Of a DNA stretch of 64,000 nt, positions 17,217-26,593 are shown piece after piece. Below the pieces are notes generated by a model, which was given only the letters and a program-made list of their open reading frames with translations, had not been told where the DNA came from and did no database searches. A program made the position numbers and the translations under genes. Positions within the stretch are counted from its first letter, which is position 1. Every line of letters begins with the position of its first letter. This stretch comes from CBDFLD01 sp965249005 (lineage in GTDB: Bacteria > Acidobacteriota > UBA6911), in assembly GCA_965249005.1 (NCBI GenBank), contig CBDFLD010000014.1, positions 62,001 through 126,000 of the forward strand, in the 5' to 3' direction.

Positions 17217-19070
17217 TCCCAAAATAAGCGAGGTATGAGCTCGCTCGGAAAATCGTTTGCCTTTTCCGAATATCTCGTGGATTTCAGCTCCTTGTGCGTA
17301 ACAGGGAAAGCAAAGAGAAACACAAGAGACAAACCTTCCATTGGTTGTCTGGATCACTTGATCTTGTTTGTCTCTGTTATGCCCTTCCTTTCGCCCGCCA
17401 CTCTTGCTCCGCCGGGGGTACGGGCTCACCCGCCGGCGAGGCGCCTTCAAGTAAACCTGAGTTGCCTGATATAGTCGAACGTCGCCAAAAAGGTTTCGAG
17501 ATGCTTGCTATAGGCCAATATCCTGTAAACGAGGCGACGACCGGTTCTTACAATCTGACAGGGTATTTGCACAAAGTTCACCAGGAAGCGTTTGAACTCC
17601 ATCCTCAAGATATCACGACGTACTGTCGGCGCCTGCGTCACCAGGCCATACCAGGCCTTCAGATTCCACGCCAGCGATGCGATGACCATGTAGGCCCAGT
17701 TCGATACCAGACTGTCCGAAGGCATCCTCAAGGCGTTCACTCCACTCTTGAGCTGACCGATGACGTTTTCCTGGTTGCAGCGATCGTTGGCAAAAAGGAC
17801 CACTTCTCCCATCGTCATCTCCCGATCGTTGGTGATGTAGAAGAAGTACCGGACCTCATCAAACAGCCGGTGCTCCCCCTTTTCGATCGTGAGGTTCTTC
17901 CGAACCACAACCATGCGATAGGTTTTCTTACAGTGTCCGGGACGATAGTCAAACTCGGCGACCTGCTCGCTCTGCAGGCGGATGTTCTTGAATTCTCTCT
18001 CCTTGATTACTTGTTCTTTGACGTTTTCCGGACGGCGCCGTTCTTCGCTCTTGACCTCATAACGAGGAGGCCGCTCGAGCGGTTTCCATTGTCTCTCCGG
18101 CAGGGCATCGGCCATCCCGACCAGGTTCGGCTTGGCGTCATAACCAAAGACAAAACCAACCCGCTCGTCCCAGCGATCGAAGTTTCTCGTCAGCGAGAAA
18201 TCCGTGTCGCCCCGAAGCCAGACCTTCGTAAACACCGACGACACCAGATCGATTGCCCGGTCCATCCACTCGGCCGCTCCGTCGGAAGAGGGACGGTTGC
18301 CCGGCCGATTCATCAGATAGAGGACCTCATTCGTATTGGCCAAGGTCACGATCAACGGTGCGTAACCCCAGATCCCGTTGTAGGCAATGTCCATTCCTTC
18401 CTTGCATTCCCCCAAGGTTCCGGCGACGGTCCCGTCCACGTCGATGATGGCCTCCTTCCGGAAGGAAGCATCCTGCAACTTCCACACCTTGGTTCGGGTT
18501 TCATTGATGGTTTCCTGAAGTCCGAAGATCCAATCCTCATCGAAACGACGGAGGAAATCTCCAGCCGTCGTGGGATCCGGAATCCTCTCGGCTCCCAGTC
18601 CGTTCATGTAGGTCTCATCCTGGCGCAACCGCTCGATATCTTCGAGACAGGTTCCACCCGACAAGACGTTGTATGCGATGTTCAGTACATGATCGGATTC
18701 CCAGTAAGGAAAGTGGTACTTGAGCAAAACGATGTTTCTGTTGATATCTTTGTCCAATCCAAGCTTACACACGAGCTTGTGAATGGCTCCGATACCACCA
18801 GATCCGATGGCGCGCGTTCTCTCGGCGATCTCGTAGTAGGTGTTGGAGTCCTTGAACATAGGATCGGACCGGTCCTCAAACTGATTTCTTTCCAACCGGC
18901 GTGTAAGATTTTGCTTGTCTCGGAGGAGGATTCTGTGGTTTCTTTTATTCACCTGGAATGTGCTCCTTTCGGGATGTCTTGTAAATATATCAAACGCATT
19001 TTATCCCGTAACGGCGCACGTTCCAGGGCTTTTCTTCCTCCTCATGCAAAAAATCACGCTGGACTAAGGA
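17217..19070 (-). mobile_element. IS1380-family insertion sequence
   Basis: About 1854 bp with one transposase gene on the minus strand. The limits are inferred: CTAG flanks both sides (17213-17216 and 19071-19074), consistent with a 4-bp target duplication, and the ends begin TCCCAAAATAAGCG and (reverse complement) TCCTTAGTCCAGCG, an imperfect inverted repeat (8 of 14). CTAG is itself palindromic, so the duplication is weak evidence. Left flank is a kinase fragment, right flank a FIGTD-repeat gene. Confidence 0.65.
17447..18952 (-). CDS. IS1380-family DDE transposase
   Basis: 501 residues, the full length for the family. DDE residues are visible: Asp in EAIIDVDGTVAGTLG, Asp in VWLRGDTDFSLTRNF, and Glu in RCNQENVIGQLKSGVNALR; the flanking SNWAYMVIASLAWNLKAW helix and the N-terminal NIAYNVLSGGTCLEDIERLR segment also fit. 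The start is GTG at 18952 with AGGAG about 11 bases upstream. No frameshift or stop, so the transposase is probably functional. Confidence 0.88.
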   Translation of the reverse strand: MNKRNHRILLRDKQNLTRRLERNQFEDRSDPMFKDSNTYYEIAERTRAIGSGGIGAIHKLVCKLGLDKDINRNIVLLKYHFPYWESDHVLNIAYNVLSGGTCLEDIERLRQDETYMNGLGAERIPDPTTAGDFLRRFDEDWIFGLQETINETRTKVWKLQDASFRKEAIIDVDGTVAGTLGECKEGMDIAYNGIWGYAPLIVTLANTNEVLYLMNRPGNRPSSDGAAEWMDRAIDLVSSVFTKVWLRGDTDFSLTRNFDRWDERVGFVFGYDAKPNLVGMADALPERQWKPLERPPRYEVKSEERRRPENVKEQVIKEREFKNIRLQSEQVAEFDYRPGHCKKTYRMVVVRKNLTIEKGEHRLFDEVRYFFYITNDREMTMGEVVLFANDRCNQENVIGQLKSGVNALRMPSDSLVSNWAYMVIASLAWNLKAWYGLVTQAPTVRRDILRMEFKRFLVNFVQIPCQIVRTGRRLVYRILAYSKHLETFLATFDYIRQLRFT

Positions 19071-19076
19071 CTAGAT

Positions 19077-19613
19077 ATATTGATAGCCAATCCCCCGTTA
19101 CCAAGCGCGACCGTCCCGGTTACATCAGTGCCGATGAAGTTCCCAGCCACGATGTTCTCGTTTGTCTCCAAGTCGCCGAGAATCTGGACAGCTCCCCCCG
19201 CCATTTCCCGAAACAACATTGCGCTCCGCGACGTCAGCCACGCCGTCGCCGTTGGTGCCAACGATGTTCGCCTGAGCCCCTCCAGACATCGAGACACCCC
19301 GGCCGTTGGGTATAGCGACTGTGCCGGTCCGATCGGTCCCGATGAAATTACCAGCCACCACGTTCTGAATGGCGAGGACATGGAGCAACACACCATCCCT
19401 ATTGTTTCCAGAGATGATGTTACGCTCTGTGTCATCGGCAAATCCGTCGCCGTTGGTGCCAATGACGTTTGACTCACCGATTACATGTATTGCGCCGAGG
19501 GCGAAGTTGCTCAAGTTGTTGGCTCTCACAACCGTGCCGGTGGCGTCGGTCCCGATATAGTTGGCGGCCGCCCAATTGTTGTTACTACCTGGGTGACCGG
19601 GCAAGTTCGTCAA
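19077..19613 (-). pseudogene. FIGTD-repeat surface protein, internal fragment
   Basis: Minus-strand reading shows repeats of the form NVVAGNFIGTDRTGTVAIPN and ANIVGTNGDGVADVAERNV, a right-handed repeat motif of large secreted proteins. It is truncated at both ends (IS1380 at its 3' side, no start with signal peptide at its 5' side) and has a +1 frameshift at a run of six C (19194-19199), after which the other frame continues GGAVQILGDLETNENIVAGNF. The frameshift might be a sequencing error; the truncations are not. Confidence 0.7.
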
Positions 19614-19785
19614 GAATCTCTCCTTGCGTAGAGACTTTGGTCGTACTTGTTAATGCGGAGTGGAGGGGCAAAACCTATCATTGCAGTTCGTCTTTTGCTT
19701 GCTCCACGGTGGCATAAATGGCCAGAGAGGGGATATACTGTAGCAAACGCGGACTTTGCACTTTCTAAGCCATCGATGGCTCCTC

Positions 19786-20361
19786 ATGATGAAACCGGCA
19801 CCGCATCAGATTACTCAGTTGCTACGGGCCTGGTCCGATGGCGATCGGACGGCGCTGGAGCAATTAACTCCTTTGGTTCATGCGGAACTGCACCGGCTGG
19901 CCAGCCGGTACCTTTCTCAGGAGAGCCCCGGGCATGCTCTATCAACCACGGATCTCGTCAATGAGGCCTACGTAAGGTTGATTGATTGGAAAAGTGCCAG
20001 CTTTGCGAACCGGGCTCACTTCTTTGGTGTGTCCGCACGCTTGATGCGCCAGATCCTCGTGGACTATGCTCGTAAGAATCGACGGCGTGCCCAAACACAA
20101 CCGTTATCCCTGAGCGAAGGGCTGTTGGTGTCCAGAAACCCAAGAACGGATCTAGTGGCTCTGGACGATGCGTTGAACACACTCGAAGGTTTTGACGCCA
20201 GGAAGAGTCGAATCGTGGAGCTCAGGTTCTTTGGCGGTTTGACGGTGGAGGAAACGGCCGAAGTCCTTGGCGTTTCCCCTGTCACGATAAGCCGTGAGTG
20301 GAAAAAGGCAAAGGTCTGGCTCCTGCACGAAGTAAGCGGGGAGACACGGGATGAAGCCTGA
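19786..20361 (+). CDS. ECF-family RNA polymerase sigma factor (TIGR02999 type)
   Basis: About 191 residues from the ATG pair at 19786/19789 (KPAPHQITQLLRAWSDGD). Region 2 includes LHRLASRYLSQE, LVNEAYVRLID, ARLMRQILVDYARKNRRR; region 4 is VELRFFGGLTVEETAEVLGVSPVTISREWKKAK, a typical HTH. No zinc anti-sigma gene is nearby; instead the stop overlaps the start of the kinase by 11 bases, an arrangement common in Acidobacteria where an ECF gene precedes a Pkn-type kinase. The kinase probably controls it, directly or indirectly. Confidence 0.9.
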   Translation: MMKPAPHQITQLLRAWSDGDRTALEQLTPLVHAELHRLASRYLSQESPGHALSTTDLVNEAYVRLIDWKSASFANRAHFFGVSARLMRQILVDYARKNRRRAQTQPLSLSEGLLVSRNPRTDLVALDDALNTLEGFDARKSRIVELRFFGGLTVEETAEVLGVSPVTISREWKKAKVWLLHEVSGETRDEA

Positions 20362-23300
20362 ACACTGGAAAAGAATCGACGGGATATTGGATTCTGTCTT
20401 TGACCAAGACAGGACGCAGTGGGAATCCGTTCTCGATCAGGCTTGTTCCGGAGACCAAGCCCTGCGCCAGGAAATAGCAAGGCTGCTTGATTCCTATGAC
20501 GGGGCGGAAGATTTCATTGAGGTTCCGGCGCTGGAGGTGGCCGCCAGGGGGCTCGCACAGCACCGGGATCTCGTCGGACGCCAGATCGACTCTTACCAGA
20601 TTCGTTCGCAGCTAGGCAAGGGAGGCATGGGTGAGGTTTATCTTGCTAGCGATACCAAGCTGGGACGTCAAGTCGCCATTAAAGTCTTGCCGCAGATATT
20701 TGCGCGCGATTCAGACAGGTTGGCTCGATTTGAACGGGAGGCAAGGCTTCTAGCTGCACTCAACCACCCCAACATCGCAGCCATTTACGATCTGCAAGAC
20801 CATGATGGCTGGCCCTATCTGGTGCTCGAGCTGGTTGAGGGCGAGACGCTGGCGGAGCGGCTGGGCGCAGGACGGTTGGAGTTGGAAGAAGCCCTTCGGA
20901 TCTGTAGCCAGATCGCCGAAGGACTCCAGGCGGCGCACGAGAAAGGAATCATTCATCGAGATCTTAAGCCGGGTAATATCAAGATCACGTCCGAAGGCAG
21001 GGTAAAGCTACTGGACTTCGGGTTGGCCAAGGCTTTGGTGGGGAACGGATCGGATCCCAATCTCCCCAGCTCACCGACGATAACCGAAGCAGGAACAGGC
21101 CTACCGCTGGGAACCGCTGCCTATGCTAGTCCGGAGCAAGCTCGTAGTCGAACCGTCGACAAGAAGGTCGATATCTGGGCATTCGGTTGCGTGCTGTACG
21201 AGGCGCTGACAGGCAAGCGAGCATTCGAGGGCGAAACCATCGATGAAACGTTGGGGAACGTTCTGGATGGGGAACCGGATTGGGAGGCACTTCCGGTTGA
21301 GATACCGGGACGGGTCCGGGCCTTACTGCGCCGGTGCCTCCAGAAAGATTCTGATCGACGCCTTGCTGACATGGCGGATGTGCAGGCTGCAATCGACGAG
21401 GTTTTGGCCGATGCAACCATGCTATCGGCCGAGACAGATCGACTCGAGTCCTGGAAAGAAATCGCGGATTACCTCAGGTGCAGCGTTCGCACGGTTCGCC
21501 GGTGGGAGACGTCCGCGGGCCTCCCGGTTCACCGTTCTCTGGGCATAAACGGGTCTCAGGTTTTTGCCTACACGTCCGAACTGGATGACTGGTACAGCAA
21601 CCGGCAATCCCCTCTCAGGGAAGAACCCTACAGGAATGCTTTATGGGTAAGGCTGGCTGTTGGAGCCTTGTTGCTTGTCGTCGGCGCGCTAGCCTTCTGG
21701 TACGTCTCAGGGCCTAGAGGCGGCGAAGACCTCAGAAGTTACGGCGCTTCCGTTGGGAACTCCGTGATCGATCGACGCATCCTTGTGGGCTCGGATGTCG
21801 ACACTATGGGAAGTCCCTCTCCTGACGGGCGCTTTCTCTCCTTCGTGGACTGGTCCACGGGCGATCTTGCGCTCCGTGACCTTACCAGCGGCGACAAGCA
21901 CCGCCTTACCGACACACCGCTTGAGGCCGATGAGTGGGCGGAGCAATCAAGAATATCGCCTGACGGCATGAAGGTGGCTTACACATGGGTCCTTGAAGAT
22001 GCTGATGAAGGACTACATCGCCACTCAGTCGACCTGCGTGTCGTCGATCGCAGCGGTTCTGATCCTCGTGTAATCTACCGAGATGAGGCGGTCCGATATA
22101 TCGCGCCGGCGGCTTGGTTTCCTGACGGCAAAAACGTCCTCGCGGTTCTCGACCGTGAGAACGGCACCCACCAGATTGGACGGATCTCAGTTTCAGAGGC
22201 TTCGCTTCACGTCATAAAGAGTTTAGACAAGTCCCCGCGCTCGGTGGATCTCTCGCCGGACGGGCGCTACGCTGTCTACGATCTGAGGGTATCTCACGAT
22301 TCTGGAAACCGGGACATTTTTCTTCTGAGCACCGACGGGGCGTTCGAGATGCCTCTGGTTGCACACCCGGCCGAGGATCGTTTGCTCGGATGGGCGCCCG
22401 ACGGCAAGAGCATTGTCTTCGCAAGCGACCGGACTGGGACACCTGGAATCTGGATGCTCGAATACGACGGCCGGGCAGGCACCCCGGCTTTGGTAAAGTC
22501 GAATATGGGTTGGGTCGAGCCGATTGGTTTCAACTCTCTGGGCTCTTTTTACTACGGAATCATGAGCCATGTAAGCGATGTGTACGTGGCCGACGTGGAT
22601 CTGGAGGCAGCAACGCATATGGAGACACCGACGCGGGTTGTCCCTCGCATGGAGGGTCGCAACGCGTCGCCGGAATGGTCGCCCGACGGTGAGACGCTGG
22701 CCTATGTTTCGCGCGGGGGGTCACTTTGTCTCCGTTCGCAGCGAACGGGTCAAGAGCGACAGGTTCGGCTCGAGCCTAAAACGACATTTTATGATCGCCT
22801 ACGCTGGTCGCCCGACTCCCGCTTCATTCTCTTTACCGCTGCTTCGGGTGGGGGGAAGGGTATGTTTCGATTGGACGTGGCAACGGAAAAGGTGACCAAC
22901 CTCTACGAGGTGGGCGGCGGAATGGATCTGCTGGGTATTGCACCCGATTCCCGGTCGTTTTACTACAACAGCAGCAGTGACAGCCGCCTGCACGTCAGAG
23001 ACCTTGCCACAGGCAACGACCAAGTCCTCTTCCGTGGGGCATCTGAGCTTGGTCTCTCCCCGGACGCGAAGAAGCTGGCTTTCGCCTCATCCGTTCCCAA
23101 CGAAGAACCAACTCGCATGCTCATGAGCGTGGTGGAAGTCCCGAACGGGCGGCCCCGGACACTGGTTCGAGGCAAAGCAGGAGAGTCCATTCGAACCCCG
23201 ACCTGGACTCCCGACGGAAAGGCCATCCTGTTCACGAGGTTCAAATTGGGCCAGTTCCCCCGCCGGACTGAATTCTGGATGGTTTCTGCGGAAGCGGGAG

Positions 23301-23476
23301 AGGCACGACGACTCGGGCCGGCCTTCCACGGGGGTGTGAAGGATCTACGCGTTCATCCAGACGGCCGCCAGATCGCTTTCGATGGCGGCCAGGGGCGAGG
23401 GGAAGTCTGGGTGCTGGAGAATTTCCTGCCGCGGCAATCAATAGAAACGTCTCAACGTTTGAATGGGTTGGATTGA
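20351..23476 (+). CDS. Transmembrane Ser/Thr kinase with internal HTH and PD40 propeller
   Basis: 1041 residues. Residues 1-70 are a sigma-linked helical leader (WKRIDGILDSVFDQD); the kinase domain (about 80-350) has GKGGMGEV (89-96), the catalytic Lys in AIKVLP, HRDLKPGN (202-209), DFGLAK (222-), and ASPEQAR. Residues 362-415 (LESWKEIADYLRCSVRTV, RRWETSAGLPVHR) form a MerR/excisionase-like HTH. A single membrane segment (about 430-451) precedes a long PD40/TolB-like beta-propeller (SPDGRFLSFVDW, SPDGMKVAYTWV and others), expected outside the membrane. All catalytic motifs are intact. It overlaps the ECF gene by 11 bases, so the two are coupled. The propeller may sense a ligand; the HTH role is unknown. 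Confidence 0.9.
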   Translation: MKPEHWKRIDGILDSVFDQDRTQWESVLDQACSGDQALRQEIARLLDSYDGAEDFIEVPALEVAARGLAQHRDLVGRQIDSYQIRSQLGKGGMGEVYLASDTKLGRQVAIKVLPQIFARDSDRLARFEREARLLAALNHPNIAAIYDLQDHDGWPYLVLELVEGETLAERLGAGRLELEEALRICSQIAEGLQAAHEKGIIHRDLKPGNIKITSEGRVKLLDFGLAKALVGNGSDPNLPSSPTITEAGTGLPLGTAAYASPEQARSRTVDKKVDIWAFGCVLYEALTGKRAFEGETIDETLGNVLDGEPDWEALPVEIPGRVRALLRRCLQKDSDRRLADMADVQAAIDEVLADATMLSAETDRLESWKEIADYLRCSVRTVRRWETSAGLPVHRSLGINGSQVFAYTSELDDWYSNRQSPLREEPYRNALWVRLAVGALLLVVGALAFWYVSGPRGGEDLRSYGASVGNSVIDRRILVGSDVDTMGSPSPDGRFLSFVDWSTGDLALRDLTSGDKHRLTDTPLEADEWAEQSRISPDGMKVAYTWVLEDADEGLHRHSVDLRVVDRSGSDPRVIYRDEAVRYIAPAAWFPDGKNVLAVLDRENGTHQIGRISVSEASLHVIKSLDKSPRSVDLSPDGRYAVYDLRVSHDSGNRDIFLLSTDGAFEMPLVAHPAEDRLLGWAPDGKSIVFASDRTGTPGIWMLEYDGRAGTPALVKSNMGWVEPIGFNSLGSFYYGIMSHVSDVYVADVDLEAATHMETPTRVVPRMEGRNASPEWSPDGETLAYVSRGGSLCLRSQRTGQERQVRLEPKTTFYDRLRWSPDSRFILFTAASGGGKGMFRLDVATEKVTNLYEVGGGMDLLGIAPDSRSFYYNSSSDSRLHVRDLATGNDQVLFRGASELGLSPDAKKLAFASSVPNEEPTRMLMSVVEVPNGRPRTLVRGKAGESIRTPTWTPDGKAILFTRFKLGQFPRRTEFWMVSAEAGEARRLGPAFHGGVKDLRVHPDGRQIAFDGGQGRGEVWVLENFLPRQSIETSQRLNGLD

Positions 23477-23512
23477 CCAACCACTGAAACTCGTGCAAGT
23501 TTCTTGTCACGG

Positions 23513-23537
23513 GCCTCCTCGCAAACGACGAGGAGGC
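23513..23537 (+). terminator. Hairpin terminator after the kinase gene
   Basis: GCCTCCTCG (23513-23521), loop CAAACGA, CGAGGAGGC (23529-23537), followed by TTCCT. A perfect 9-bp GC-rich stem 37 bases past the stop. The following T tract is weak. Confidence 0.6.
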
Positions 23538-23821
23538 TTCCTGCCATACCCTCTCCGGCCATCGACGCCAGCCGCGAGCGAAAAAAGAGCGATTAGCGAT
23601 GATAGGTTATGACCCTCAACTCCGCATTAACTAGTAGGACCAAAACTAGTAGGACCAAAAGTCTAATTTACTAGGCGCTGCGAATCGTTTAAGGTATGTA
23701 TCAAATTAATCCTCAATGCGGCACTGATATCGCTTCTCGAGCGGATTCGTTCAGGGACTACTGGGATCCCGGCGTATTGCTTCAATGGGTCCTATGTCGG
23801 GATGGACCGAGGAGGTTTCCC
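23538..23821. other. Regulatory region upstream of the TonB receptor
   Basis: No gene. It holds the 15-bp tandem repeat at 23630-23659 and, immediately before the receptor ATG, the strong ribosome binding site GAGGAGGT (about 23809-23816). An in-frame upstream start at 23696 is rejected because the added residues are not part of the signal peptide. Confidence 0.5.
23630..23659 (+). repeat. 15-bp tandem direct repeat upstream of the receptor
   Basis: ACTAGTAGGACCAAA occurs twice without a gap (23630-23644 and 23645-23659), about 165 bases upstream of the receptor start. A third weaker relative, TTTACTAGG, follows near 23667-23675. It is well placed to be a binding site for an activator or a -35 region; function unknown. 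Confidence 0.7.
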
Positions 23822-26593
23822 ATGTCAGGCTTCGGAAAGGCCGGGAAAGGCATAGTGTGTCTAGGTCTCCTTTTAGGTTTTCTCGCCCATTCCCGAATCC
23901 AGACAGCCTTTTCACAGGGACAGTCTGCCACTGTTTCCGGAATTGTTCGGGATGAGTCGAACGCGGTTGTTCCCGGTACGGATGTGGTTGTGACCAACCA
24001 GGGTTCGCGTTCGGTGCGTCGCACGACTACGAACAATGAGGGGTTTTTCTCGATTCCTAGTATACCTGTGGGTACATATGACCTCTCGGTCGAGATGGTG
24101 GGGTTTGCAACCTGGGTGCGAAAGGACGTGACGCTTCAGGCTGGCGGCAGGTTCAACGTTTCTGACATTGTCATGAAGCTCGCCGCGACCCAGACTCAGA
24201 TTGAAGTCCTAGCCCAGTCGCCAACCGCTATCCCTACTGAAACCGGAGAGAAGTCGTCACTGATTACATCTAAGCAAATCGAAAACTTGGCTGTGCTGGG
24301 TCGCAGCGCGGAAGAGCTACTGAAGATCCTGCCGGGCGTTGTAGACATGAACCAGGCAAATGAACCGGCGGGGTTTATAGTTCAATTCAATCCGGGTCGA
24401 GGGGAATACCACGTCGCGGGAACCCGGAATACCCAGGTTGCGAAAATTTCCGACGGGGCCAACGTAATCGATCCTGGATGCAACTGTGGTTCCGCCGTGA
24501 CACCAAACATGGACATGGTCCAGGAAGTACAGCTCCAAACGGCAAATTTCGCGGCCGAAAATGCGCTCGGTCCCATTGTCTTCAATTCTGTCTCGAAATC
24601 CGGAGCCGCAGAGTTTCACGGTAGCGCATATATCTATGCCCGTCACTCCATGTTCAACTCCCGTGGTTGGCAGAGCAATTTCTTCAACACGGAGAAGCCG
24701 CGGGACAGCTTCTTCTTTCCAGGCTTCAGCATAGGCGGCCCGCTAACCAAAGGGCGCGACAAGCTGTTTTTTTTCGCCGCGGTCGAGATTCAACGACAAA
24801 ACCATGACCTGGGTGTCCGTCCAGCGGTGGTACCTACTGAGGAGATGCGGAGGGGCGACTTCTCCGACGCCGCCTATCTCGATTCGCTAAACGGCTATGA
24901 CGTCAACCTGATGCCGACAAACGATTCAGAGGGAAACTACAATGGAAGCCGCAACCCGATAACGCCAGCCATCCTGGCAAACGGAAGGATCAATCCGGCC
25001 GCAATCGACCGGGGAGGTCAGGTTCTCATGAATCTGCTGCCTCTGCCCAATCTCGACCCTGCACGGTCCAACGGCTTCAACTACACGTCCAATATCATCA
25101 ATCCCGAACACCGGCACCAAGAGCTCGTCAGGATAGACTATGACATCTCCGATACCACGAAGCTTTACACGCGCTTCAACCACGAATTTGAAGCCAGTCC
25201 CTCTCCATTATGGCATTACAGCACCAATGATGTTCCCTGGCCGGGAAGGGCGAAAGGCAACTATCAAACTTGGTCGACCTCGACAAGTTTAGTTAAGGTG
25301 TTCGATCCGACGACCACCAACGAGGTTGTTTTCGCAGTCACCCATTGGGACCTGCCCAAAACGCTGCGAGACCCAGATGCTGTGTCGCGAAATAGTCTCG
25401 GCTATCCCTATCGTGGTCTCTTCAAAGAAAACACCACGGACATCGTGCCCGGCGTCACCGATTGGGGAGGTGGCGTGGCCGATTTCTTGTCACCCGGGGG
25501 CCTAGACGATCCAACCATCTCTAGCAACAAGTGGTTGATAAGCGTGCGCGATAACTTTAGCAAGGTGTACGGAACCCACACCATGAAATTCGGGTTTTTC
25601 TTCGAGTACGTAACCAGTGACCAGCCCACGACAGGTCAGGACAACGGTATTCTCGAGCCGACCAATTGGGGCGGCAACTCGACCAGGAATGCCTATGCGG
25701 ACCTGCTGCTGGGCCGCGTCGGTGAGTATTCGGAGTCAACTCACAATACTATTGGGCGCTTCCGTAAGCGGGAATTTTCATTCTATGCGCAGGACAGCTG
25801 GAAAGTGAACCGCCGGCTCACACTGGAGTATGGCGCTCGCTTCCAGCACCAGGGCTGGATGTACGAGAAAGGCGGGCTCCTGTTTGGATTTGACCCGAGT
25901 CTTTACGATCCGAATTCATCCATTGCCAATTATACTGGGTTGGTCTCACCACACTTGGGACATGACGTACCCAGATCCATCCGCAAAACACCCGCGCTTC
26001 TAGTTGCTCCGCGATTCGGATTTGCTTTCGATGTGACCGGACAAGGCAACACAGTGGTGCGCGGAGGTTTTGGCGCCTTCAAGTACCACGATCGCCATGG
26101 TGACATCTTCGGAATGATTGGAAACCCTCCTTTGAGCCAGACGGTCTTCATGTGTTGCGGCATTACATTGAACGACATCGAAAGTGTGGACCCGGTGACA
26201 CAGGCCCAACAAAGTAACATTCACGCCCTGGAGCCGAATTCCGACAAGGTGCCGACAACATACTCCTGGAGTGTCACCGTGTCGCAGCGTCTTCCCTGGT
26301 CCACGGTGCTGGAGACCTCGTACGTGGGCAACACCAGCACACATCAAGTGACTTGTGGCCAGTGTAACAATCTAAACGCCGTACCCGAAGGTGCGATGTT
26401 CGGCTTTCCGTTGGGATCAGATCCAAATAGTTATCGACCACTGCAAAACTGCGGGAGTATTGTGGTTCGAGCGAACGCTTGGAGTCAGAACTACCATTCC
26501 CTGCAGGTGAATGCGAACCGTCAGACCGGACGGGTCAATTTCACTACGGCGTATACTTTCTCGAAGGCGCTGGGGAGTGAGTGCTATTGTTAG
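23822..26593 (+). pseudogene. Oar-like TonB-dependent receptor, 5' part (split by IS256)
   Basis: The start ATG at 23822 follows a textbook GAGGAGGT. Signal peptide (GIVCLGLLLGFLAHSRIQTAFS), then a carboxypeptidase-regulatory-like domain (ATVSGIVRDESNAVVPGTDV to VGTYDLSVEMVGF), a plug-like region (SKQIENLAVLGRSAEELLKI), and many beta strands of an outer membrane barrel (RGGFGAFKYHDRHGD, SWSVTVSQRLPWSTVLE). Codon 916 (26567) begins the 8-bp target duplication, and the frame is closed by a TAG inside the IS end at 26591-26593. The remaining 225 residues are at 28007-28684. Predicted intact length: 1140 residues. Confidence 0.88.

Noticed and set aside
19194..19199. Frameshift in the FIGTD-repeat gene as a programmed event
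   Set aside because: It lies in a homopolymer run of six C and the gene is truncated at both ends; decay or sequencing error is simpler.
17294..19315. Plus-strand open frame of 673 residues
   Set aside because: Antisense to the IS1380 transposase with its DDE residues; the plus frame is a shadow that also runs out of the IS.
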